Assembly (NCBI GenBank): GCA_003165415.1
Contig: PLUC01000083.1
Location: 24,144-56,162 of the forward strand
Source: Holophagaceae bacterium
GTDB lineage: Bacteria; Acidobacteriota; Holophagae; Holophagales; Holophagaceae
DNA length: 32,019 nucleotides
Direction of reading: 5' to 3'
Below the pieces are notes generated by a model. It saw only the letters and a list, made by a program, of their open reading frames with translations, was not told where the DNA came from and did not search any database. Positions 24,298 through 32,019 of the stretch are shown here, piece after piece. Made by a program: the position numbers and the translations under genes. Positions within the stretch are counted from its first letter, which is position 1; every line of letters begins with the position of its first letter.

Positions 24298-25534
24298 ATG
24301 GCCACCATGCCAAGCCGGATCGGCATCTTTTTGGCAGCTCTCGCAGTGCCCTTGTGCGCGTCCGTGACCCCGGACCGGGTGGTGCTCCGGAGCAACATTC
24401 CCGCCGCCACGGCCCTGGCGGAGCCTTTGGGCCGCCCGGATCCGGCCATGCCCATGGCGCGCATGCTCCTGTCCCTGGCCATCCCCCCGGGGGCCCAGGC
24501 CCAGCTGACATCCCTGCTGAGCCAGCAGCAGGACCCCAAGTCCCCGATCTTCCACCAGTGGCTGACCCCCGAGGCCTTCGGGGCGCGGTTCGGCCCCGGG
24601 CAGCAGGACCTCGACTCGGTGCTGGCCTGGCTCCAGGAGAACGGCTTCACCGTGGAGCAGGTGAGCGCCGGGCGACTTCGCCACCATCTATGACGTCAAG
24701 CCCCTCTACAATTCCAGCATCAACGGCACCGGGGTCGCCATCGCCATCGTCGGCCGGACCAACCCCGCCGTGTCCGATATCACCACCTTCCGCAGCCATT
24801 TCGGGCTGACCGCCAACAACCCGGCCTTCATCGTCAACGGCGCCGACCCCGGCGACCTGGGCCCGGACGAGGACGTCGAAGCGGACCTGGACATGGAATG
24901 GTCCGGCGCCGTGGCCCCCAACGCCACCGTCAAGTTCGTGATCTCCGCGTCCACCGCCAGCACGGACGGGGTGGACCTCTCGGCCCAGTACCTCGTCGAC
25001 AACAACCTGGCGGCGGTCATGAGCACCAGCTTCGGCCAGTGCGAAGGCCTCATGGGCTCGGCCGAGGACGCCTTCTACAGCAACCTCTGGGCCCAGGCCG
25101 CGGCCGAAGGCATCACCGCCATGGTGGCGTCCGGGGACAACGGCGCCGCGGGCTGCGAGGGGAATTCGGGGTCGAGCCTGGGCGTCAACGGCCTGGGCTC
25201 CTCCCCCTACAACGTCTGCGTGGGCGGCACCGAGTTCAACGACGCCGCGGGCAGCTACTGGGCCGCCAGCAACGGGGCGGACCAGTCCTCGGCGCTGGGC
25301 TACATTCCGGAGACGGCCTGGAACGAGAGCGGCCTGGTCTCCGGCGGGTCGGGCGACTGGGCCACCGTCAACTTCAGCGGCACCGCCACCGACAGTTCCG
25401 CTTCCGCCACCCTGAGCTATGCCTGGAACTTCGGCGACGGCACCAGCGCCACCTATGCTGTGATCCTCACGGTCACGGACAACACCGGGGTGTCGGCCAG
25501 CGCCTCCCGCACCGTCACCGTCAACCCCCTTTAA
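24298..25534 (+). pseudogene. Sedolisin (S53) peptidase with PKD domain, frameshifted and internally deleted
   Basis: The first frame (ATG 24298, GGGAGA ahead) encodes a signal peptide and the start of a pro-kumamolisin domain (SPIFHQWLTPEAFGARFGP) to a stop near 24693. The second frame resumes at GDFATIYDVKPLYN (24672) with the catalytic pair E and D in EADLDMEW, the oxyanion Asp in VASGDNGA and VCVGGTEF. After LVSGGSG the text jumps to a PKD domain (YAWNFGDGT, ILTVTDN) and stops at 25534. The block with the catalytic Ser (SGTS) is missing, as are the second half of the prodomain and part of the PKD domain. It is not functional as read. Confidence 0.8.
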
Positions 25535-25574
25535 CGAAATGTGGCATGATGGTCCTTGAAACAAGGACCTCCAA

Positions 25575-26705
25575 ATGGACAACACCCGCCTTCCCGGCTT
25601 CCTGCTGAAGGGTCTTCGCGCGCTTTGCCTGCCCTTTCTGCTGTGCGGCGCAGCGAGAGCGCAGGCTGACCCGGACCTGAGCCTGGAACCCCAGAAGCTG
25701 CAGCCGCCGCCCATGCAGATCAAGGGGGAAGCGAACCCGAATTATGCCAGCGAGCTGCGGGCCCGGCTATCCGGGCTGTCGCCGGCGGAGCGGAAGGTCT
25801 ACTTCAAACAGCTGCGCCTCCAGCAGCGGTCCCTGAGCCGCTACCTGGAGCGGATGGAGTACAACTACGACCGGACCAAGACGCTCCATTCCTCCCTGGT
25901 CGGGGAGGAACCGGCCCTGGTGACCCAGGCGGAAACCCTGATGCAGGCCCAGCGACAGTCGATCCTCCAGTACCGGGCCATGGCCCGTACCATCGCCGAG
26001 CTGCGCAATCGCGAGGATTCGGTCAAGATCGACGCAGCGGACTTCAAGGCCGACCTCTATGCGGGGTTCGAGTTCGACACCCTCTACCAGGACCAGGAAC
26101 AGAACAGCTCCTTCTTCTCCAAGTCCCTCCCCTTCGTGGCCCTGGATCTCCGCCACAGCTTCCACTGGCCGGAAAACGAGAAGTGGCTGGAGGCCTTCGG
26201 CACGCTCTCCTTCCAGTCCGCCAGCAAGGAGACCTCCGACACCGTGGCGGTCATCACCTCCACCGGGAACTTCAAGGGGGAGATGGGGGCCTGGCTGATG
26301 CATCCGTTCACGGAAAACGTGAGCTGGGGGGTGCTAGGCTCCACCGGGCTGGTGGGTTACACCACCCCGGAGACCGGCCCGGATCTCGCCGGCGGCGGCA
26401 ACCGTGACCAGTTCCTCGCCACCTACCATCTCGGGGTCACCCTGCGACAGGAGGAGGGCCCCCTGCGCAACTCCGTGGCCGAAATCGCCTACGAGAAGGA
26501 CCCGCTTTTCATCCACTCCAACCGCCTCCTGGTAAGGGGCAAGGTGGTGCTCACGCAGTTCGGCTCCTCGGGGGCCAACGGCGATTTCTACATGGAAGGC
26601 TGGGCCAGCAAGGGGCAGGTGGGCCGGGACGAGGCCGTACTGCTGCTGGGCTTGCGCCTGAGCACTCTGTCCTTCTTCCGCGACCTGGGCAGCGGCAAGC
26701 TATAG
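25575..26705 (+). CDS. Putative secreted or outer-membrane protein, unknown family
   Basis: Protein of 376 aa with an N-terminal signal peptide (GLRALCLPFLLCGAARAQA). Residues 55-150 are helical and charged with a coiled-coil look (YFKQLRLQQRSLSRYLERME, MQAQRQSILQYRAMARTIAE). The C-terminal half alternates polar and hydrophobic residues with aromatic ends (FVALDLRHSFHW, GVLGSTGLVGYTT, ATYHLGVTLRQ), consistent with a beta barrel. No family is recognised. The ATG follows AAGGACCTCCAA. It overlaps the convergent MerR gene by six bases. Confidence 0.7.
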   Translation: MDNTRLPGFLLKGLRALCLPFLLCGAARAQADPDLSLEPQKLQPPPMQIKGEANPNYASELRARLSGLSPAERKVYFKQLRLQQRSLSRYLERMEYNYDRTKTLHSSLVGEEPALVTQAETLMQAQRQSILQYRAMARTIAELRNREDSVKIDAADFKADLYAGFEFDTLYQDQEQNSSFFSKSLPFVALDLRHSFHWPENEKWLEAFGTLSFQSASKETSDTVAVITSTGNFKGEMGAWLMHPFTENVSWGVLGSTGLVGYTTPETGPDLAGGGNRDQFLATYHLGVTLRQEEGPLRNSVAEIAYEKDPLFIHSNRLLVRGKVVLTQFGSSGANGDFYMEGWASKGQVGRDEAVLLLGLRLSTLSFFRDLGSGKL

Positions 26706-27089
26706 CTTGACCGGATCCGCGAGCTGGCTCAGCAGCCTGCGCAGGGCCGCCGTCACCTTGGCCACGTCGGGGCGGCGCGGGGTCTGGGGTTTCGCCTTGC
26801 CGGCGGCCTTCCGGCGCGGCACCGCCATGGCGCCCAGGCCCAGGTTCAGGCCCCGGGTCAACTGCCCGGTGAGCAGCAGCTCCCGGCAGTCCGCCACGGT
26901 GAGGCCTTCCTCCAGCCAGTTCCGGATCTTGAACAGCCGGTCCAGCTCGTCCACGTGGTAGTACCTCAGGTTGCCCTTGCTGCGCCTGGCCTGGATTTCC
27001 GGGATCACCTGCTCCCAATAGCGCAGGACCTTGGGTTTGACCCCCAGACGCCGGGCGGTTTCGCCGATCTTCAGCCAGAGGCGCTCCAT
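26700..27089 (-). CDS. MerR-family transcription regulator
   Basis: DNA-binding protein of 129 aa. The MerR helix-turn-helix and wing are complete (LKIGETARRLGVKPKVLRYW, NLRYYHVDELDRLFKIRNWL, LTVADCRELL). The long dimer helix and effector domain of classical MerR proteins are replaced by a short basic tail (VPRRKAAGKAKPQTPRR) and a final helix. No Cys cluster is present, so metal sensing is unlikely. The ATG at 27089 shares one base with the stop of the upstream NtrC-type gene (TGATG), so the two regulators are translated together. Confidence 0.85.
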   Translation of the reverse strand: MERLWLKIGETARRLGVKPKVLRYWEQVIPEIQARRSKGNLRYYHVDELDRLFKIRNWLEEGLTVADCRELLLTGQLTRGLNLGLGAMAVPRRKAAGKAKPQTPRRPDVAKVTAALRRLLSQLADPVKL

Positions 27090-28456
27090 CAGGTTTCTCT
27101 CGCCTCGATGCCCAGGGTCTTGAGGCGCTTGTACAGATTGGAGCGGTCCAGCCCCAGCCGCTCGGCCACCCGGGTCATGTTGCCGTTCTGGGCCTTCAGT
27201 TCCCGCTGGATGTAGGTGCCCTCGAACCATTCCCGGGCGTCCTTCAGGCTGGGGAACTCCGGGAACGAGAACGGGTCCGGCTCGCTGAGATGGCGCACCG
27301 CCAGGGCGCCCAGGTCCCGGGTGGTGATCTCGGCGCCCCGGGCCAGGATCACGGCCCGCTCCATGAGGTTCTTCAGCTCCCGCACGTTGCCCGGCCAGTT
27401 GTGCCGCAGCAGGGTCTCCCGCGCCTCGGGGGCGAGGCGCCGCAGCGGCCGCCCGTACTTGCGGGAGATGAGCCGGATGAAGGCCTCGGCCATGGGGATC
27501 AGCTCCTCGGACCGCTCGCGCAGGGGCGGGATGCGCAGCGGCACCACCGCCAGGCGGAAATACAGGTCCTCCCGGAACCGCCCGCAGCGGATCTCTTCGG
27601 TCAGGTCCTTGTTGGTGGCGGTGATGACGCGCACGTCCACCGCCTCCGCGCCCCCGCCCCCCACCGGCTCGATCCGGCCTTCCTGCAGCGCCCGCAGCAC
27701 CTTGGCCTGGGTCTTGAGCGACATGTCGGCCACTTCGTCCAGGAACAGGGTGCCTTCGTGGGCCTCCTTGAACTTGCCCTTCTGGTCGCGCACGGCGCCG
27801 GTGAAGGCGCCCTTCACATGGCCGAACAGCTCGGATTCGATCAGTTCCTCGGGAATGGCCGCGCAGTTCACCTCCACGAAGGGCGAGCGCGCGCGCGCGC
27901 TCTGGTTGTGGATGAGCCGGGCCACCTCCTCCTTGCCGCTGCCGTTCTCGCCCACCAGCAGGACCCGCCCTTCGGTGGGGGCGACCAAGTCCAGGTCCGA
28001 AAGCAGGCGGCGCATGGCCGGGCTTTCGGCCATGAAGAACCGGTCCTGGTTCACTTCCCGGTACAGCCGCAGGTTCTCCTGCTCCAGGTGGCGCTGCTTG
28101 AGGGCGTTGCTCACCACCAGCAGCAGCCGGTCCAGGTCCACCGGCTTCTCCAGGAAGTCGAAGGCGCCGAGCTTGGTGGCCTGCATGGCCGTGTCGATGT
28201 TGCCGTGGCCGGAGATCATCACCACCTGCAGCTCGGGGCGCAGGGCCTTGGCCTGTTTCAGGGTCTCCAGGCCGTCGATCCCGGGCAGCCAGACGTCCAG
28301 GATCATGAGGTGCACCCCTTCGCCGTCCGAGTTCTGGAGCAGGTCCAGGGCCTGTTCCCCGCGCTCGGCCTTGATGACGCCGTAGCCTTCCTCGGAGAGG
28401 GATTCTCCCAGAGACCGGCGGATCCCCGGCTCGTCGTCCACGATGAGGATGGTCAT
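27089..28456 (-). CDS. NtrC-family sigma54-dependent response regulator
   Basis: Activator of 455 aa. The receiver domain (residues 1-120) has DD near 7-8 and the phospho-acceptor D54 in MILDVWLPG, with K in FLEKPVD. The central AAA+ domain shows Walker A GENGSGKE, the sigma54-contacting GAFTGA, Walker B GTLFLDEVADM and RFREDLYFRL. The C-terminal Fis-type helix-turn-helix is NMTRVAERLGLDRSNLYKRL. No histidine kinase gene lies in the window, so its sensor is elsewhere. A TTG at 28489 would add 11 residues; I prefer the ATG at 28456. It is divergent from tatD. Confidence 0.95.
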   Translation of the reverse strand: MTILIVDDEPGIRRSLGESLSEEGYGVIKAERGEQALDLLQNSDGEGVHLMILDVWLPGIDGLETLKQAKALRPELQVVMISGHGNIDTAMQATKLGAFDFLEKPVDLDRLLLVVSNALKQRHLEQENLRLYREVNQDRFFMAESPAMRRLLSDLDLVAPTEGRVLLVGENGSGKEEVARLIHNQSARARSPFVEVNCAAIPEELIESELFGHVKGAFTGAVRDQKGKFKEAHEGTLFLDEVADMSLKTQAKVLRALQEGRIEPVGGGGAEAVDVRVITATNKDLTEEIRCGRFREDLYFRLAVVPLRIPPLRERSEELIPMAEAFIRLISRKYGRPLRRLAPEARETLLRHNWPGNVRELKNLMERAVILARGAEITTRDLGALAVRHLSEPDPFSFPEFPSLKDAREWFEGTYIQRELKAQNGNMTRVAERLGLDRSNLYKRLKTLGIEARET

Positions 28457-28522
28457 GAGAGGTGATATCAATGGAGCCTTTCCTTCCAAGGCTTCCTTAT
28501 ACTAGCGGGTGGAGCGTAGAAA

Positions 28523-29302
28523 ATGCTTGTGGATTCACACTGCCACCTGATCGGCAGCTACCCTGCCCCGGACGGCCCCGAAGCGGTGCTGGAACGGGCG
28601 CGCCTGGCCGGCGTCGGCGGCTGCATCGCCGTGGCCACCAGCCTGGAGGATGCGCGCCTGACGCTGGACCTTTGCGCCCGGCACCCCGAGGTCCAGGCCT
28701 GCCTGGGGGTGCACCCCCACGAGGCCAGCACCTGGGGCCCGGACACCGGAGCGCGGCTGGAGGCCCTGCTGGGGGATCCCAACGCGCGCTTCGTGGGCGA
28801 GACCGGCCTGGACTGGCACTACGACCTGAGCCCGCGGGACATGCAGGAGGAGGTCTTCCGGGCCCATATCCGCTGCGCGCGTCGGCTGGCCAAGCCAGTC
28901 ATGGTGCACACCCGGGAGGCGCCCACCGAGACCCTCCGGATCCTCCGGGAGGAGGGCGCGGACCAGGTGGGCGGCATCATCCACTGCTTCTCCGAGGACT
29001 GCGCGTTCGCGGCCCAGGCCCTGGACCTGGGCTTCCACCTCAGTTTCTCGGGGATCATCACCTTCCGCAACGCGGAGCCGATCCGGGAGGTGGCCGCCTG
29101 GGCCCCGGAGGACCGGATCCTGGTGGAGACCGATTCCCCCTATCTCGCCCCGGTGCCGTTCCGGGGCAGACCCAACGAACCGGCCTACGTGACCTACGTC
29201 GCGGCCCAGGTGGCGCGGCTGCGGCATCTGGGCCCCGAGCGGCTGGCCGAGATCACCACACGCAACCTGGAGGCCCTGTGCGGCTGGCCATCCTCGTCCT
29301 GA
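28523..29302 (+). CDS. TatD-family metal-dependent hydrolase
   Basis: TIM-barrel hydrolase of 259 aa, probably a 3'-5' DNase or quality-control nuclease. Metal ligands are visible: DSHCHL at the N-terminus, E in FVGETGLDWHY, H in KPVMVHTREA, H in GGIIHCFSED, and D in ILVETDSPYLAPVPFRGR. Length is typical. The ATG at 28523 has GGAG eight bases upstream, and a TATACT (28498-28503) may be its -10 box. The downstream gene starts inside its last 25 bases. Confidence 0.93.
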   Translation: MLVDSHCHLIGSYPAPDGPEAVLERARLAGVGGCIAVATSLEDARLTLDLCARHPEVQACLGVHPHEASTWGPDTGARLEALLGDPNARFVGETGLDWHYDLSPRDMQEEVFRAHIRCARRLAKPVMVHTREAPTETLRILREEGADQVGGIIHCFSEDCAFAAQALDLGFHLSFSGIITFRNAEPIREVAAWAPEDRILVETDSPYLAPVPFRGRPNEPAYVTYVAAQVARLRHLGPERLAEITTRNLEALCGWPSSS

Positions 29303-29940
29303 CCGGCGCCCTGGCGCTCTCCGCCCAGCAGGCCCCCCTCCCGTGGAAGGGCGCGCCCGCCCTGCCCTGGCAGATGGAGGCCCCCGAACCCGCGCCCACC
29401 CCCTGCGACGCCACGCCCACCCAGTCCTATTTCGCCCTGGAGGTGCGCCTGGTCAAGGACGGCAAGGTCACCATCACCGACGATAAGGGCCTCATCCGGA
29501 TGAAGCTGGGGCTGCCGGGACGGCCGGTGAAGGCCTGGCGGGACTGGGGCACCCCCATCCCAGACCTGTTGGAGCCCCTGCACTTCGCGACCCGCTCGCC
29601 CCTGCAGCGGGGGATCGGCGGCATGCCGGTGGGCGCCCCGGACTTCAGGCCGGCCCTGGAAGGCCTGCTGTGGATCCTGGACGACGACGACAGCGTCCTC
29701 ACCGTGATCCACCCGGCCACCTCCCAGGTGGTCTACCTCCCGCTCCCCGGGGGCCAGGAGTTCACCCTGCTCTTCTACCCGGACCGCCTGGAGGTGCGGG
29801 AAACGGCCGGAGACCCGCAGCCCCGGGCCAGCTGGTCCCTGCACTGGCTTGTGCTGCTTCCGCGGTTCATCCAGCTGGGCAAGGACAGCACCGCCGGCAA
29901 GCCAAAAGGCACGGCGCTGCTGCCGTTTCCCAAGGATTGA
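29278..29940 (+). CDS. Secreted protein of unknown function
   Basis: Protein of 220 aa starting at GTG 29278, preceded by GGAGG, inside the tatD 3' end (25-base overlap, another frame). The N-terminus is a signal peptide (RLAILVLTGALALSAQQAP). The mature part is beta-rich with conserved-looking strands (YFALEVRLVKDGKVTITDDK, LTVIHPATSQVVYLPLPGG, FTLLFYPDRLEVRE). I recognise no family. Co-transcription with tatD is likely. Confidence 0.7.
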   Translation: MRLAILVLTGALALSAQQAPLPWKGAPALPWQMEAPEPAPTPCDATPTQSYFALEVRLVKDGKVTITDDKGLIRMKLGLPGRPVKAWRDWGTPIPDLLEPLHFATRSPLQRGIGGMPVGAPDFRPALEGLLWILDDDDSVLTVIHPATSQVVYLPLPGGQEFTLLFYPDRLEVRETAGDPQPRASWSLHWLVLLPRFIQLGKDSTAGKPKGTALLPFPKD

Positions 29941-29988
29941 CCGATCAACCGTGCCGCCACCCCGGGGTCCAACCGTGAAGAGCTCGCC

Positions 29989-31629
29989 ATGACCCAGATC
30001 CGATCCGCCTGGATTGCCCTTGTCATCCTCGCCCTGGCCCCGGGCCTCCGGGCCCAGGCGCCCATGGCGCTGGGGGAGAGCCCCGAACGCTATGCCCAGG
30101 TGAAGGTCCTGGAAGGCAACGCGATCATCCACAAGGGCGAGCAGGACGAGGCCCTGGGCCTGGGGGTCCCGGTGGCCGAAGGGGACGCGGTGGAAAGCCA
30201 GGGGCGCGGCATCTTGCAACTGGGCGACGGCAGCCGGGTCGCCTTCGAGCGCGGCACCCGGTTCCAGGTGGCCGAACTGTTCGCGGACGCCAAGGGCGTG
30301 CGGGAGGTGCTGCTGAAGCTGGAGGTCGGACGGCTCCGGATCCGCATGGGCGCCAGCAGCGGCGCGCGCGTCCGGGTGGACACCCCCGCCGGCGCCGGGA
30401 CCCTGGAGAACCGCGCCGACGCCAGCTTTCAGGCCGCCGACGACCAGTCCCTGCAGCACTGGGTGACCGAGGGCCGGACCGGCTTCGCCAACCACTCCGG
30501 ACGCACCCTGGTGCGGGCCGGAGAGCAGCTCCAGGTGGCCGGCGGCCAGGACGCCCTGGACCGCATCACCGACTTCAACACCTTCGACCAGGATGATTTC
30601 GACACCTGGTGCAATCCGCTGCTCAACGTGCCCCGCAGCCCCAGCGCCGCCCGGGTGCCCCCGGAGATCCGCTACTACGCCGACGACCTGGACGGCCAGG
30701 GCGACTGGAACTACGTGTCCGAATGCGGCACCTGGTGCTGGTGCCCCGCCGGCCTGCCTGCGTACTGGCGCCCCTACTGGGACGGCCGCTGGGCCTGCTA
30801 CCCGGGCGGCTTGACCTGGATCAGCGCCGAGCCCTGGGGCTACGTGACCCACCACTTCGGCCGCTGGGGCTGGAACACTGGCCTGGGCTGGTACTGGATT
30901 CCGGGGATCTACTACAGCCCGGCTTGGGTGGCCTGGAACACCAGTGACGTCTATTTCGCCTGGGCCCCCCTGGGGTTCTACAACCTTCCGGTGGTCTGGG
31001 GCTACGGCCCATGGGCGGGCGGCTATGCCTGGACCGTGGTGAACATCAATTTCATCAACGCCGCCAACGTACGCCCCCGGGCCTTCACCAGCGCCGCCGT
31101 GGTGGGCACCCTCAGCCGGTCCGGCACCCTGTACCAGGGCCGCATGCTGGTCACCCCGGCCGAGTTCCGGAATCCGGCCCAGATCCAGCAGGTGGCCCGG
31201 CAGCGGACCCTGCTGCAGCAGCGCACCGCCGCCTATGCCCAGGCCGTCCCCGGCCGCGCCCTGGTGCCGGCCCAGGCCAGTGCCGGGCGCTTCGAAAGTT
31301 CCACCCCTGCCCCCCAGCCGCTCCTGCGCGTCCCGGACACCACGACCTTCAGGCCCAGCGCCAGCCAGGAGCCCTCCAGCGCCGGGCGCCCCCGGCAGGG
31401 CGAGACCAGCGGATCACCCTGGCCGGCGGCCCATACCGCGCCCTCCGGCCAGGTTGCGCCACCAGCCCATGTACACCGGTCTGGCGGTTCCGGCCATCAC
31501 CACCCGTCCACCCAGGCCGGGGAGGCCCGCCCCGCGCGCGGAGAGGGCGAGCCCCGGACCGTGGCGCCCAGAGAGGAGGCCCGGCCGGCGGGCGGGATGG
31601 GCCGGGGCGGGGAATTGAAACCGCACTGA
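29989..31629 (+). CDS. FecR-domain and DUF6600 protein, secreted
   Basis: Protein of 546 aa. A signal peptide (SAWIALVILALAPGLRAQA) is followed by a FecR-like beta domain (residues 35-175: VKVLEGNAIIHKGEQ, GRGILQLGDGSRVAFERGT, RVDTPAGAGTLEN). Next comes a Trp/Tyr/Gly-rich DUF6600 region (about 225-350) with repeated W-P-x-W motifs (PYWDGRWACYPGGLTWISAE, PWGYVTHHFGRWGW, YWIPGIYYSPAWVAW). The C-terminal 150 residues are Pro/Ala/His-rich and probably disordered. DUF6600 proteins are common in Acidobacteria and myxobacteria; their role is unknown, and cell-envelope association is inferred. Confidence 0.85.
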   Translation: MTQIRSAWIALVILALAPGLRAQAPMALGESPERYAQVKVLEGNAIIHKGEQDEALGLGVPVAEGDAVESQGRGILQLGDGSRVAFERGTRFQVAELFADAKGVREVLLKLEVGRLRIRMGASSGARVRVDTPAGAGTLENRADASFQAADDQSLQHWVTEGRTGFANHSGRTLVRAGEQLQVAGGQDALDRITDFNTFDQDDFDTWCNPLLNVPRSPSAARVPPEIRYYADDLDGQGDWNYVSECGTWCWCPAGLPAYWRPYWDGRWACYPGGLTWISAEPWGYVTHHFGRWGWNTGLGWYWIPGIYYSPAWVAWNTSDVYFAWAPLGFYNLPVVWGYGPWAGGYAWTVVNINFINAANVRPRAFTSAAVVGTLSRSGTLYQGRMLVTPAEFRNPAQIQQVARQRTLLQQRTAAYAQAVPGRALVPAQASAGRFESSTPAPQPLLRVPDTTTFRPSASQEPSSAGRPRQGETSGSPWPAAHTAPSGQVAPPAHVHRSGGSGHHHPSTQAGEARPARGEGEPRTVAPREEARPAGGMGRGGELKPH

Positions 31630-32019
31630 AACAGGAACAGTAAGTGATTTGCCAGCGCAGGATTTCGATCCCAGAATGATCCTGAGGCTTGTCATGACCC
31701 GCGAAGATTTCGCTGGTCCGCGTCATCTCCACGGCTGGCGGAAGGTTTCCGGAGACCTTCCCGGTCCCGATGGCTCCGCCATGGGGGTAGTTCGTGGTAA
31801 TCGTCAGTCCGTGTTGGACCGAAGGCCTTCATTGCGGCGAGCTTGAGCAGGGCGTGGGCATGACAATGATGAGGCTCACGCCACGGAAGCAGGTCCGGGC
31901 ATCCCAGTCGCTGCGGGAGAAGGCGCGGAAATCAGCGCTCCAGCGTCCGGTCAGGCCGAACATGGCCAGAGCGGAGGTCACGGTACCGCGTCCTCAGGTG
32001 GCCAGGAGGCCCAACAGGA
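31630..32019. other. Region without a clear gene; possible transposase remnant on minus strand
   Basis: No well-supported gene. On the minus strand, between about 31975 and 31840, MTSALAMFGLTGRWSADFRA followed by FSRSDWDARTCFRG resembles the N-terminus of IS4-superfamily transposases (SxDWxxFSRxxWD-type text). A second frame (HAHALLKLAAMKAFGP, near 31864-31815) continues protein-like text, which would need a frameshift. Evidence is weak. Confidence 0.25.

Overview
The window is GC-rich DNA with dense genes, short intergenic gaps and many GTG/TTG starts. The gene content fits a Gram-negative soil or sediment bacterium: topA with zinc ribbons, a bacteriohemerythrin, a DMSO-reductase-type molybdoenzyme, sedolisin, FecR/DUF6600 and DUF3798 proteins. 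The closest style I recognise is Acidobacteriota, class Holophagae (Geothrix-like). That assignment is inference from gene content only.

Layout. 1-2346: end of a trans-aconitate methyltransferase gene, then a MocR-type regulator divergent from a small DUF2917 gene across an AT-rich, repeat-bearing promoter. 2423-7748: housekeeping genes (rimI-tsaB, rpmB, dprA, topA) plus a coupled FMN-barrel protein. 7818-11055: bacteriohemerythrin, an unrecognised secreted ORF and a large secreted HExxH peptidase. 11044-14253: a molybdopterin oxidoreductase with a fused FeS/membrane-anchor partner; the partner gene is frameshifted and has lost an internal segment. 14328-14759: a small zinc-ribbon protein.

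14795-17826 is the most unusual part. It is a wrecked RHS locus on the minus strand. The signal-peptide N-terminus of an RHS protein (17826-17580) abuts a truncated IS701-type transposase. Two successive toxin-like/membrane-protein gene pairs in AT-rich DNA follow, and a scrap of RHS core lies at 14940-14795. Both toxin-like ORFs share an Asn-Cys helix motif typical of permuted papain/NlpC-like folds, so I read the locus as an array of orphan RHS tips with immunity genes.

18076-24137: a DUF3798 lipoprotein, surE-acyP, a tRNA-Pro(GGG) followed by a degenerate second copy with duplicated terminator and inverted T-arm, a histidine phosphatase whose start is unclear, a two-subunit UxaA-type dehydratase and a serine hydrolase. 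24298-31629: a sedolisin pseudogene with several internal losses, a putative envelope protein, a MerR regulator coupled to an NtrC-type regulator, tatD, a secreted protein and a FecR/DUF6600 protein. The last 390 bases hold no convincing gene.

Themes: several genes here (the DmsB-like part, the transposase, the sedolisin, the RHS gene) have lost internal blocks that their families conserve. This could be real decay or an assembly problem, and raw reads would decide.
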